Of a stretch of DNA of 64,000 nucleotides, positions 22,289 to 33,396 are shown one piece after another. Every line of letters begins with the position of its first letter. Position 1 is the stretch's first letter. The translations under genes and the position numbers were made by a program. The notes beneath the pieces are model-generated. The model saw only the letters and a list, made by a program, of their open reading frames with translations, ran no database searches and was not told the DNA's origin. The DNA lies in the NCBI GenBank assembly GCA_963682025.1, contig OY821521.1, positions 172,718,165 through 172,782,164 on the forward strand, read 5' to 3'. Origin of the DNA: Cordilura impudica. Its lineage: Eukaryota > Arthropoda > Insecta > Diptera > Scathophagidae.

Positions 22289-23931
22289 CACTTTGCTCAC
22301 ATAATTAAGTCATGGGTATGCAATGAAATGTTTTTGTAGTTTTTATCTTAAACATATTTCTTCCGATTCTAACCTTACTATTTTGTGCAATCCTGCTATG
22401 GTAGCAGTTGTTTACATTGATTGAAGCAAAATTAAAAATTTGGGTATTCCCCGAAAAATATGGAAAACCTCAAAAAGGTCATATGCGGTGTGCTCAGATA
22501 ACTAAGTCACCACGCGTATCGTGAGCAAATTAGTGTTTTGAAGATTTTTTTTTTGCGGTTTAAATAATAAATAAATTAAAAACAACTAAATTAAAAACAA
22601 ATAACATCAGCTGAAATGATATGGGTAAACAAAAAAAGTTCAAATTCGGCTGAAGAGAAAATAATATGGGATTGTTTCCAAAGATACAATAATATTGCAA
22701 AAGTAGTGGAGATTTTGAAGCTTTCTCGGGGTAAAATTACAAATGCCATTACGCATTACAAAAAATATGAAACTTTTGAAAATATTCCGCGCCAAAAACC
22801 GAGAAAAACGACTTTAAATGATGACAGACGCATTGCAAACCTGAGTAAAACTGATCCTTTTTTAACTTCGTCGCAAATCAGAGCTCAAATGGAAACGGAC
22901 TATGGCGTAAATGTTTCGTTGCAGAACATAAGACGACGTTTGCAAGAAAACAATTTGCATGGACGAATGGCCAGGAAGAAACCGTTGGTTTCCTTGAAGA
23001 ACACTAAGAAGCGGCTCCGATTTGCGACTGACCATCTTGCTAAAGGCCAAAATTTTTGGAATTTAATTGTTTGGAGCGACGAATCCAAGTTTAATGTTTT
23101 TGGAAATGATGGTAGACCATATGTGCGATGTCCTCCACTTAAGGAATTGGATCCAAAATACACCAAAAAAAACTGTGAAACACGGTGGCTCACCAATCAT
23201 GGTGTGGGATTGCTTTACCGCATTCTGTGTGGGTCCTATAGTCGACGGTATAATGAATGGGGAAATGTATAAGAATATACTAAAGGAAATTTTGGCCACC
23301 AAATATGCTGAAAATTTGTCGCTTGCGTGTATTTTCCAACACGACAATGACCCGAAGCGTTGTTCGAAGGTGGTTAAGTCGCGGTTGGCAACACAGTCCA
23401 TCAAGCTTCTGGAATGGCCGCAGAGTCCCGACGGAAACCCTATCGAGAACTTGTGGGTGTTAATAAAATGAGTCATTGCAGCACGAAAACCGCCAAATAA
23501 GGACATGTTATGGAAAGTTATCCAAGAGGAGTGGCACAAAATCACTCCAGGCCTGTGCGATTCTCTTGTAGCTAGCATGCCAAAGCGATGCTCCACAGTA
23601 TTGAAGCAAAAAGATTATCCTACTCAATATTGAGGTAAGTTAATGAAAAAATGGGACTTTCGACAAAATTTATTACTTATTTCTACAATTTGAACCATTT
23701 TTTTTTCAGATGACTTAATTATGTGAGCAGCTCTTTTTGGCTAATTTCCAAGTTTTTTAATTTTTTTGGAATGAACCAAAATTTTGTAATTTTTAATTTC
23801 ACTGTAAATTGATTGCTAACATATAAGAATAATAAATAAAAAAATTGTATAAGAATTAAAAAAAGGGTTCACGTATTTTTGACAATAATGCCGAGTAGCA
23901 TACTAGTGACTTAATTATGTGAGCACAAGTG
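22289..23931 (+). mobile_element. Tc1-family transposon with IR/DR ends, 1643 bp
   Basis: Outer inverted repeats CACTTTGCTCACATAATTAA (left) and CACTTGTGCTCACATAATTA (right, read inward) are flanked by TA on both sides. A second pair of the same motif lies about 200 bp inside each end (GTGCTCAGATAACTAAGTCA at 22491; GACTTAATTATGTGAGCA at 23711). Paired outer and inner repeats are the IR/DR layout known from Tc1 relatives such as Sleeping Beauty and Minos. The element interrupts an RNase H remnant and carries a nearly complete transposase pseudogene. Confidence 0.92.
22616..23633 (+). pseudogene. Tc1 transposase pseudogene (one frameshift, one stop)
   Basis: Paired helix-turn-helix N-terminus (residues about 10-110, with KITNAITHYKKY and TSSQIRAQMETDYGVNVS), then the DDE catalytic domain. 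First Asp is in VWSDESKFNVFG and second Asp in FQHDNDPKRCSK. The Glu is in SPDGNPIENLW, with 33 rather than 34 residues in between because one residue is missing from the usual WPSQSPDL block. A frameshift falls at the A8 run near 23163. A TGA at 23469-23471 follows NLWVLIK, after which the expected C-terminus (MLWKVIQEEW to LKQKDYPTQY) continues to 23633. Only a few lesions, so it decayed recently. Confidence 0.92.
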
Positions 23932-23933
23932 TA

Positions 23934-24160
23934 CATATACACATCAAAACTTTCATGGGAATGTTCTGATATCCTTCAACAACTGTTACGCTGAACAAAG
24001 TAAACTTATTTTGGATTCCTGAGTATCGCGTACTGGAGGAAACGAGATCGCAAACGAACTGGCTAGATTGGCCTCCGCTATTCTTATGATAGCAACTTAA
24101 TCCTAGTGTGGAGTTAATTGGTCGGTCTTCCATAACATCTATATATTTCGGTAGACTGAA
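23934..24160 (+). pseudogene. Non-LTR retrotransposon RNase H fragment, part 2
   Basis: Reads KVNLFWIPEYRVLEETRSQ and, after a frameshift, NEIANELARLASAI, corresponding to the RNase H C-terminal block (VxLxWVPGHxGIxGNExADxLAR). It is in the same orientation as the fragment ending at 22286, so the two are one domain split by the Tc1 element. Confidence 0.75.
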
Positions 24161-24171
24161 TATAGTTTTAA

Positions 24172-25038
24172 ATGTTTAATTTTATAATTAATTATTATAA
24201 AATAATGGTAAGAATAATGTTTTGTGAAGAGTTAAAAACCAAAAGAATAGATGATTTTACTACTGGTCTTAAGCAAAAGATAATTTGTGAGCAATATTCC
24301 ATGAATAAATCAATAATTTCACAAATATCGACAAATATTGAGAAATATCGCGAAATAGGTACCACGACAACTCAATATTTAGGCGCAGGCCCCATAAAAC
24401 GAGTCAAAGATAGTATAATTGATAGATAGTTTAAAAAATTTCCAAAAATGCTACCTAAAGGTGTTATTAAAAATCTGAAACTAAAAAGTAGTTGTTTGAA
24501 TTGTTTCCCGAGGAGTAATTAAGGCTGATCTTGGTTGTTATCGTCCTGCGAACCAACCACTTATATCAGAGAAAAATCGTCTGGCTGGTCAACACAGAAT
24601 TAGAATAATTTTTATTTTCAGATGTGTCCAAGTTTAATTTAAGAGGCCATAATGGAAGAATGTTTGTACAATGACCAAACGGAAAAAGACTACACCCAAA
24701 ATATACAAATCAAACTGTTTGGCGGTGGCAATATTATGGTTTGCTTTTCGGGCCAAGGAATAGGTCCAATTAAAATTGAATTGGAAACTGACAAATTCTA
24801 AATCACGGAATGCATTCATACGCAGCGGAAAATATGACCCTGGTCTGGAAGTTCTAACATGAAAATCACCCAAAACACAACTCCAAAGATGTAACGAAAT
24901 AACACAGATCTCATAGTGGCAGTTTATTCAGAGTGGCAACAAAAAGTTCAAGGGATATCGTCAACAATTTAATTGATTCCATGTCTCGGCGTTGTGAAGC
25001 AATACTGAAAAATAATGGATACCCAACAAAATATTGAA
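24172..25038 (+). pseudogene. Second Tc1-like transposase remnant, heavily decayed
   Basis: The N-terminal frame 24193-24429 (LKQKIICEQYSMNKSIISQI) looks like a Tc1-type helix-turn-helix. Near 24620 the sequence reads FSDVSKFNLRGHNGRMFVQ, matching the first catalytic Asp block, and near 25000-25037 it reads CEAILKNNGYPTKY followed by TGA, a typical Tc1 C-terminus. The middle has many frameshifts and a large deletion. No inverted repeats were recognised. Confidence 0.72.
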
Positions 25039-25160
25039 ACCAAAAATAGAGGGAAAGTTTTCAATTATTGTAAAGTTTTCAATGTTTCGTCAACACCATA
25101 AAAAATAATACTTTTGAGTTTTGTTATTTTTTTTTCTGAAATTAAGCTATTTTATATTAA

Positions 25161-25496
25161 CTAGCAGATTCCAGCCCTCGAAATTCGAGCGCAAATTCTA
25201 GGATATTTTATTTTTTGCATTAAATAAAGACCCTAAAAGTATGCTAATTTTTATTACAAACACATTAACAAATTTAATAAACACACACATAGCATTGTAT
25301 AATTTTTTTATGTATGGGTTAGTAGCAACTTTAAATGCAATTTACTCAAAATGAGGGAAAAATTTAAAAATCTGTAAATCTGCAAATCGGCTAAAAAGAA
25401 ATACCTTTCAAATAATTTACTTTTGGTCAAAATCGAGATAAAACGGTAGAACAAAACATCAGTTACCAGAAATCGCCTAGCCTATTAATATTATAT
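25161..25496 (-). mobile_element. Non-autonomous Helitron
   Basis: Starts CTAGCAGATTCCAGCCCTCG after an A on the plus strand. The hairpin CCTCGAAATTCGAGCGC is near that end, and the other end is GCCTAGCCTATTAATATTATA. Internal GGTAGAACAAAACATC and GTTAGTAGCAACTTTAAATG match the other copies. Confidence 0.82.
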
Positions 25497-25561
25497 GTTT
25501 TTTTTTCTTTTTGTAGTAAATGAAACATACAAATTTTTAAATTAATAAAAGATATCCTTAT

Positions 25562-25798
25562 TATACCCTATATAACTTTGTGCTGATGTTTGTAACTACC
25601 AAAAATATAGATCCATCTTTCTGAGTCAATTAAGCGATGTCCACGTAAACCTTGTAATCGAACTGCAGGTCTCAAATATAAATATACTTTGATGAAATCT
25701 AGTATATAAGCTTCTATCGGCCATAGGATGAACGCTATTGCATGTTCAGACCTAGTCCCCATATAAATGACCTCTATTAGATAAACTTAAATTGCAAC
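25562..25798 (-). repeat. mini-me-like repeat, truncated
   Basis: Opens with TATACCCTATATAACTTTGT and continues through TGTCCACGTAAACCTTGTAA and CTTCTATCGGCCATAGGATG, then stops within the first half. The GTCC tract is deleted. Confidence 0.72.
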
Positions 25799-26132
25799 AA
25801 GTAAGAGTGTTAAATTTGGCTGGGCCGAATCTTTGATACCCTCCATCTTTTTAATTTTCAATTTTCATTTTTAATTTATCATTTTCCATTTTCCATTTCT
25901 CACTTCTCAATATTCATCTTTCGTTTTTCATTTTTAGTTTCTCATTTTCCATTTTCCACTTTTCAATTTTCATTTACCATTTTCCATTTTCTATTTTCGA
26001 TTTTTCATTTTCCATTATTCATTTTTCAATTTTCATTTTTCATTTTCCATTTTTAACTTTTCGTTTTTCTTTTTCCATTTTTCATTTTCCATTTTCCATT
26101 TTTCATTTTCCATTTTTCACTTTCCATTTTTC

Positions 26133-26164
<32 letters not shown>

Positions 26165-26279
26165 TTCATTTTCCATTTTCCATTTTTCACTTTCCATTTT
26201 TAATTTTTCATTTTTAATTTTTAATTTTTCATTTTCCATTTGCCATTTTTAATATTAAGTTTTTCATTTTCCATTTTTC

Positions 26280-26311
<32 letters not shown>

Positions 26312-26347
26312 TTCACTTTCCATTTCCATTTTTCATTTTTCATTTTG

Positions 26348-26391
<44 letters not shown>

Positions 26392-26641
26392 ATTTTCAAT
26401 TTTAATTTTTAATTTTTAATTTTTAATTTTCCATTTTACATTTTGAAATTTTCGTTTTCCGTTTCCTTTTTCCATTTTTCATTTTTCCTTTTTCATTTTC
26501 CATTTTTCAATATTAATTTTTCATTTTCCATTTTTCATTTTTCATTTTCCGTATTCCATATTCCATTTTCCATTTTTCATTTTCCATTTTCTATTTTCCA
26601 TTTTTCACTTTTAATTTTTCATTTTCCATTTTGCATTTTTC

Positions 26642-26673
<32 letters not shown>

Positions 26674-28300
26674 TCCATTTTTCACTTTCCATTTTTCATT
26701 TTCCATATTCCACTTTCCATTTTTAATTTTTCATTTTTAATTTTTAATTTTTAATTTTTAATTTTTAATTTTTAATTTTTAATTTTTAATTTTTAATTTT
26801 TAATTTTTAATTTTTAATTTTTAATTTTTAATTTTTAATTTTTAATTTTTAATTTTTAATTTTTAATTTTTAATTTTTAATTTTTAATTTTTAATTTTTA
26901 ATTTTTAATTTTTAATTTTTAATTTTTAATTTTTAATTTTAATTTTTAATTTTTAATTTTTAATTTTTAATTTTTAATTTTTAATTTTTAATTTTTAATT
27001 TTTAATTTTTAATTTTTAATTTTTAATTTTTAATTTTTAATTTTTAATTTTTAATTTTTAATTTTTAATTTTTAATTTTTAATTTTTAATTTTTAATTTT
27101 TAATTTTTAATTTTTAATTTTTAATTTTTAATTTTTAATTTTTAATTTTTAATTTTTAATTTTTAATTTTTAATTTTTAATTTTTAATTTTTAATTTTTA
27201 ATTTTTAATTTTTAATTTTTAATTTTTAATTTTTAATTTTTAATTTTTAATTTTTAATTTTTAATTTTTAATTTTTAATTTTTAATTTTTAATTTTTAAT
27301 TTTTAATTTTTAATTTTTAATTTTTAATTTTTAATTTTTTATTTTTAATTTTTAATTTTTAAGTTTTAATTTTTAATTTTTAATTTTTAATTTTTAATTT
27401 TTAATTTTTAATTTTTAATTTTTAATTTTTAATTTTTAATTTTTAATTTTTAATTTTTAATTTTTAATTTTTAATTTTTAATTTTTAATTTTTAATTTTT
27501 AATTTTTAATTTTTAATTTTTAATTTTTAATTTTTAATTTTTAATTTTTAATTTTTAATTTTTAATTTTTAATTTTTAATTTTTAATTTTTAATTTTTAA
27601 TTTTTAATTTTTAATTTTTAATTTTTAATTTTTAGTTTTTAATTTTTAATTTTTAATTTTTAATTTTTAATTTTTAATTTTTAATTTTTAATTTTTAATT
27701 TTTAATTTTTAATTTTTAATTTTTAATTTTTAATTTTTAATTTTTAATTTTTAATTTTTAATTTTTAATTTTTAATTTTTAATTTTTAATTTTAAATTTT
27801 TAATTTTTAATTTTTAATTTTTAATTTTCAATTTTTCATTTTCCATTTGCCATTTTTTTTAATATTAAGTTTTTCATTTTCCATTTTTCATTTTCCATTT
27901 TTCATTTTCCATTTTTCACTTTCCATTTTTCATTTTTCATTTTCCATTTTCCATTTTCCATTTGCCATTTTTCATTTTCCAATTTTCAATTTTAATTTTT
28001 AATTTTTAATTTTTAATTTTTAATTTTTAATTTTTAATTTTCCATTTTACATTTTGAAATTTTCGTTTTCCGTTGCCTTTTTCCATTTTTCATTTTTCCT
28101 TTTTCATTTTCCATTTTTCAATATTAATTTTTCATTTTCCATTTTTCATTTTCCATATTCCATATTCCATTTTTCATTTTCCATTTTCCATTTTTCACTT
28201 TTAATTTTTCATTTTCCATTTTGCATTTTTCATTTTTCATTTTTCATTTTTCATTTTCCATTTTTCAATTTTCATTTTTAATTTTTAATTTTTCCATTTT
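25799..28300. repeat. Heptamer-based satellite block (TTTTTAA / TTTTTCA / TTTTCCA)
   Basis: About 2.5 kb built of 7-bp words. The flanks (25850-26720 and 27840-28290) are mixtures of TTTTTCA and TTTTCCA, and the core is nearly pure TTTTTAA. Long stretches of the flanks recur about 1610 bp apart: for example CCATTTTACATTTTGAAATT is at about 26431 and 28041, and GCCATTTTT...AATATTAAGTTTTTC is at about 26243 and 27850. So the block also has a higher-order duplication. The open frames across it (repeating HFPFSIF-like text) are artefacts of a 7-bp repeat read in threes. The block starts next to the GCCGAATCTTTGATACCC repeat end at 25799-25848. Confidence 0.9.
26722..27835. repeat. Near-pure (TTTTTAA)n core array, about 155 units
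   Basis: The 7-bp word TTTTTAA repeats almost without change for about 1.1 kb. Only a handful of variants occur, such as a T6 run near 27338, AAGTTTTAA near 27360, TTTTTAG near 27632 and a unit lacking one T near 26936. The homogeneity suggests recent amplification, or collapse/expansion during assembly. Confidence 0.92.
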
Positions 28301-28477
28301 TATATTTTAAGTCGTGTTGTGGCTCGTGTAGTAAGAAAAAACAGAACATGTACAATAAACAGGTTCGAGTTCAGTTATATTTTAAGTCGTGTTTAAAATA
28401 TAACTGAACTCGAACCTGTTTATTGTACATGTTCTGTTTTTTCTCACTACACGAGCCACAACACGACTTAAAATATA
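28301..28477. repeat. Near-perfect palindrome, ~85-bp arms
   Basis: The left arm at 28301-28385 begins TATATTTTAAGTCGTGTTGT. The right arm at about 28393-28477 is its reverse complement with one mismatch (GTAGTAAG versus GTAGTGAG) around a 7-base spacer. The TTAAAATATAACTGAACTCG segment appears again directly afterwards, and the block continues into the fold-back-like sequence at 28510. Such arms would form a strong cruciform or hairpin. Confidence 0.9.
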
Positions 28478-28509
28478 ACTGAACTCGAACCTGTTTATTG
28501 TACATGTTC

Positions 28510-28775
28510 TGTGTTTTTTTCAGTACACGTACCAGAACATGAACTTCAAATAAAGCAACACTCAAAAATGTGTGCTTTATATGTGATTGAAACAAAAAGT
28601 ATGTGATACAAAAATGTTCGTGTAAATAACGAAATATTAAAACGAACACAGTCATGGTTGTGTTGGGCACCGTAGAAAATTTAGAAACGCACATAATTGA
28701 TATGAAAATAAAGATATGTGTTGGCTGCTTTTGAACAGAACATTGTGTGTTTCATGTGTGTATTTTCTGAACCTT
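28510..28775 (-). mobile_element. Fold-back-like element, single arm
   Basis: Shares TACGTGATA/TATGTGATACAAAAA, AACGAAATATTAAAACGAA and ATTTAGAAACGCACATAATT with both arms of the fold-back element at 41263-43632. Its right end, ACATTGTGTGTTTCATGTGTG followed by TTTTCTGAACC, equals the outer end of that element. Together with the palindrome at 28301-28477 it may be a rearranged copy. Confidence 0.7.
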
Positions 28776-28821
28776 GCTATATATAGCCTCTGCCACTGAG
28801 GTGTGGAGGGTATAATAACAC

Positions 28822-28995
28822 TCACATTATCATATAGATCTCGGTCAAACTGGGTTTGTGTATGTTTAATATATCCGTTTATCACAAAAACAAAACCTTA
28901 GTCATATCCCCCATATGAAGCTGATTCCCGATCTTGACTTAAATCTATCAAAAAAACAAAAATTATGCAGAGATTTTTATCAAATTCGCCATTGT
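28822..28995 (-). repeat. mini-me-like repeat fragment
   Basis: ATCATATAGATCTCGGTCAA, CCCCCATATGAAGCTGATTC and CTTAAATCTATCAAAAAA are from the middle of the repeat. Both ends are missing. Confidence 0.7.
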
Positions 28996-29974
28996 ATTGT
29001 CACTCACTGTATGTATAATAAAAGTCACCTTTTAAATTGATTTTACCATTTAAAAAATTGGGCTAGGAATAAAACCCGGGTAGCATAGAACACGCACCAA
29101 TAAAATCCAAAGCTCTTTACTTATAGAATTTAAACGATTGTGATTCCCAAAGCACTACAAGTGTTTACTTTGGGAATCACATAAAAAAACAACAAATTTT
29201 GTTTAAGTGCACAACTGAAAGATTGAATTTATTAAAGATAACTAAACCACAATAGACTAAACAAAATAAACAAAAGACAACTAAAAGAAATCAAATCAAA
29301 AAAAAATAGTTTGCTTGTTTTATGGGCATTCATTTTTAATTTGTTTTTACTAAACTAAACTGAAAAAAAAAAACAAAACTTCTCTACCATGCTCCTGCCT
29401 ACCCAGTCCCCCAAACCAAACACGCATACAAACAGATTCCTTTGATAACTGCGAGTTGAAATATGGGAAACAAACAGACGATCATTGACTCCTGAACTTC
29501 AATAAAAGAGCAATATAAAACAAACCAAAAAATTACAAATACAAATTACAAATTACCATACAAATGTACGAGTATCATGAACATGAACCACCACACCATG
29601 AGGATGTATGTATGTATGTAAAAAGTATTTTCCCTATACTCCTCTTCTCGTCTTTAATAAATGCAGCATCCATACATCAAAGATGGGAATTGAAAATTAA
29701 GCGCATGCATTTAATTAGATGTACATTGGATGATGGTTCTAGTAGCAAGATCAAATAAATGCTGATGAGGATCATCTACAATAACATCGTCATTGCCACC
29801 CGCAATAAGAATGAAATAACAACAAAAATCAACAGAATCGTTAAAGTTTGTGTGCTGGTTTTTTGTTTGGTAATGTGAAGCAATCAGTGGCGTTGTAGAG
29901 AAAATGGCCAGACATTCTCACCATTATCCCCTTTCCTAGAGTATTTTAACTCGAACTAATAGGGGGATTTCTAT
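28996..29974. other. Mostly unique intergenic DNA
   Basis: No protein similarity or repeat family recognised. It contains AAACAAAACAACTAAA-type A/C-rich sequence, a TGTATGTATGTATG run near 29604, and a small inverted pair TTGTGATTCCCAAAG / CTTTGGGAATCAC at 29140-29180. Confidence 0.35.
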
Positions 29975-30090
29975 GGCGGAATTTCATTCAAATACCTTCA
30001 TAATTACGACCTGTAGTTTGATTATATCGACTCAGATCGGCATATTAAATTATGGGTCTAGGTCCAGTATTTTTGGCAGTTTCCTACTAA
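29975..30090 (+). repeat. mini-me-like repeat fragment
   Basis: ACGACCTGTAGTTTGATTAT, ATCGACTCAGATCGGCATAT and GGGTCTAGGTCCAGTATTTT correspond to the GGAC-side end, with the microsatellite itself deleted. Confidence 0.65.
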
Positions 30091-31374
30091 TACCAAATAT
30101 GTATGCTCCTTTATTCATAGAGATAAGGAAGATATTCGACCATCACACGTATGATTGAGTACCATTAAGTCTCTCATTCATATATTTTTTTGAATTTCTT
30201 TTTTATTTCTGTTGATTCTCCAAAATTTCAAACCCACCCGCCTATGGTTACCAGTGCTACTCGCTCCATGTATATTTATTCAAGATGCGGTTGTTAATTT
30301 CGGAAGTTAAGAAAATAAAAAATGAAAATATCATAAATATCATAAAGGTACTTGCTATACAACGAAATCCATACAAATTAAAAGCAATAAAATTACGAAT
30401 GAAATTGATCTTAGTTTTGTTTATGTTCAAATGTAAACAACAAAATTATTCATAAAATAAAAAGAGACGTAAAAAATGTATAAAATAAGAGGAATAGAAT
30501 TAATTAAAATTAACATTTTTTTTTATATTACAAAAATCCTATTAGTTTTTGAGTAATAATAACAGAGACACAACATAGGGACTATAACAGAGGCCGTGTT
30601 TACATAATATTTGAAATAATTATAAAAATCCGAAAAAAAATAATCAAAGGAATGTAAAGGGAAGGAAAATATAAATGTTCTCTTTCTCTCTCTTTTTGTT
30701 TTATGATAAAAATAGAGAAATTCATGTTGAATTAACAGTAATGCCAACTATTTGCTATCGAAACTAAACAGTGATAATAAACGCGCCAAAAAGCATTAGG
30801 TATCATTTCATAAGATCAAATGCGGAATTTTTTACAAAAATCATTTAAAAAATGTTTAAAAACATTTATAAAATCATATCTAGGCTTTCAATAAAATTGT
30901 TTTACGGTCAAAAAGTCGTTACCACAAACATCTTTAACTAGAGACCAAAGGGATTAGACTGCTTTTGACAGTTTTTTATTTTTAAAGGTCTTGAAAGTTT
31001 CAAAGGATTGTATGAAAGTAATTATACTTGTCTTATGATGCTGCTATTGGTGTCAAATGGCAATTTCATGCTATTTTTTTATTTTAGCATTTCATAACAA
31101 TAGGATGTGAATAGTTTTTAGAATCTTTTAAATTTTTCCATGTGTAAAGAAAATATTAGTTTTTGTTATATGTATTAGTATTGTGTACAGTATTAAACTT
31201 TTTTTTTTACATTTAACTAAAAAGCTAGAAAATTAATTTTTGTTACTTATTACTCACAATAATTTTCGTTTTCGTTTTCATAATAATATTGAAAAAGAAT
31301 TTAAAAAAGTAATATAAAAAATTTAATTTGCTTAATAATTTTAAACGAACTAGTGAATTTATAGAAAGGTTTTT
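30091..31374. other. AT-rich DNA without recognised features
   Basis: I see long A and T runs, no domain-bearing open frame, and no copy of the window's repeat families. A TTTCTCTCTCTTT tract lies near 30682. Confidence 0.35.
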
Positions 31375-31592
31375 AGATACGATTATTTGAATACAAAAAA
31401 TAAGAATAAACCCAATTTTAGTGGCATTGCTACGAATTTGTAAAGTTCATATCGGATGCTATTTTTATATAGGTACTAGGTCGACAAATAGACGCATCAT
31501 GGCGATATTTAGTAAAGTCGCATATTTCTGACAAAAACATATATAAAGTAAATCTAGGCAATATTTTTGATATTTGCTACATTGAGACGACG

Positions 31593-33072
31593 CACAGTGG
31601 GTTGAAAAGCATGAAAAGTGAGGATTAATTCAGGGAAGACGTAATTTCAAAATATTGTTAATTTTTTTTTAATGGATATTCATTAATGCATAAAAAACCA
31701 CCATATAAAAAAAAGTGGAAAAAAAATTTGTTTTAACCCGTTAGGAGTTTTTTTGTGTTTTGGAAAAAATTATATTTTCTTACAATTTTCGCCATAACTT
31801 TGGAATAAAAAGCGATAAATTAGTAAATGAAATTGCAAGTTAGATCTTAGTTAATGTGCTTTTAGAAAAAATAATTTTTTTTTTTTAAATAAAAAAGGAA
31901 TAAATATTTAATATGTATATATATTACAAAAATTGAATCTTAAAATCCGATTTTATTTTCCAAATTCCACAATTCCACAAATTTAACTCAAAAAATTCAC
32001 ATTATAAAATAATATTATGTTTTTATTGATGAATAATTATAAGCACAAAACAAACAACCAATTCAGAAAAATTAAAAAAAAATTAAAAAAAAAAATTAAT
32101 TCAATTAATATTGAATATATTGCTACATTTATAATTGAAAATTTTGTATGCATTTATTGTTATTGTTTATTTTTTATTTTATATTGTTCTTATTTAAGAG
32201 AAACTTAAATATATATATATATATATAATTAAAATCAAGGATCCTCCGTATTATCATCACCTTCATAAATATAATCAGCATCTTCATAATTAGCATCATC
32301 AATATCTTCATTAATCTCTTCTTCATCAGAAATCTTGGGCAAAATTAATAAATCTAGTGCCATCTGTGGTATATTATATATTTTTTTGGCATAATTTTTG
32401 CTTTTAGTGGTAATTAAAGGATCCGAACTAAGAAGTAACCTATTGAATATATCTTCATTTAACTTCTCCCGACTGCATTTACGAGAATAGTGTTCTCTGT
32501 AATTTTTAAAATTTTTTAATTTTATACTGGGGACTTTTAATAAAAACTTGAATATTACATTCGTTGGCAAGTATTGGCAAAATGTTTTTTGGGAATACAC
32601 AAGTAGAAATCCCATATTTTACTACAATGTAAATAATTTTACCCGATCTCATCTAGAATTACGCTGAAACTCAATCTCTTTTTAAAAAATACCCTCTTTT
32701 TAGGACAATTTTCAAAATATTATTAAAAATATTTCTAAAACATTTATCCAAAAAAATTTTTTTTTAATAATAAAGTCAAATATCTGAAGTTGATGCATCC
32801 ATTTGAAAAAAGTTAGAATTTAAAAAAAGAAATTAAAAAAAATTAAACTTGAAATATCTCGTTTTTCACTTTTTATCACTTCGAGCAAAATTAAAAAAAA
32901 TTGTTGAACTTTGAGAGAGTATAGCAAGAAAAGTAAACAACTTAGAACAATAATTTTGACAGTTAGTGATGACCCATTTTATACTCTGTTACCCGGTATA
33001 AAAATTTATTACAAAATACTCATTTCAATTTTTGAATTAATCCTCACTTTTGACCCTTTTCAACCCAATGTG
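31593..33072 (-). mobile_element. Second Transib element, internally deleted, with CGACG duplication
   Basis: The left end is CACAGTGGGTTGAAAAGCAT. The right end read inward is CACATTGGGTTGAAAAGGGT. Both continue with AAAAGTGAGGATTAATTC. CGACG lies immediately outside both ends (31588-31592 and 33073-33077), the same target as the first Transib. Beyond CACAGTGG the termini differ from those of the first element, so it is a separate Transib family. At 1480 bp it retains only the 3' end of the transposase. Confidence 0.88.
32235..32615 (-). pseudogene. Transib transposase C-terminal fragment
   Basis: Minus strand reads NYREHYSRKCSREKLNEDIF followed by NRLLLSSDPLI. This matches the extreme C-terminus of Transib transposases and the NEDLFNMLAASSDPLISSL block of the element at 6598-9873. 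An acidic tail (SDEEEINEDIDDANYED) follows. All three catalytic acids are upstream of this part and are missing. Confidence 0.85.
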
Positions 33073-33396
33073 CGACGACCAGGAAGCAGCTATATACAGG
33101 GATATGAGTAAGACTAGTGAGTTTATTTTTGGACTACTGATTAATGGTTATAATAAACACATAGACGAAATTTGAACGAAATCTATATAATACATGAGTA
33201 AGAATGCTCCTAAAGGGCTAATTTGTGGACCGCTCAATAATGGGTATAATATGCAGACATTGGCCAAAATTTACCGTGATCTATACAATAATTTGGAAAT
33301 TATTGCAAGTGTAGTCAATCGCTTAGGCGTCATATATATGGGAACTACGTCTAAACATGCACCAATTTTCTCTAATTTTAATACCGTTCATGAAGA

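Larger units (their letters stand above)
31375..33394 (+). repeat. mini-me-like repeat split by the second Transib
   Basis: Left piece 31375-31592 contains AATAAACCCAATTTTAGTGG, TTCATATCGGATGCTATTTT and ATAGGTACTAGG. The right piece 33078-33394 contains GGAAGCAGCTATATACAGGG, GTCATATATATGGGAACTAC and ATACCGTTCATGAAGAAGCT. They are colinear parts of one diverged copy. Confidence 0.72.

Noticed and set aside
22900..23596. Long minus-strand open frames opposite the Tc1 transposase
   Set aside because: Shadows of the plus-strand transposase; no domain of their own.
26443..28281. Open frames reading HFPFSIFHF-type repeats as a hydrophobic repeat protein
   Set aside because: A 7-bp satellite without stops in some frames automatically gives such text; there is no start context, splice signal or codon pattern.
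31593..33072. RSS-like nonamer in the second Transib
   Set aside because: At 12- or 23-base spacing from its heptamers the best match to the nonamer is about 5 of 9, no better than chance in this DNA.
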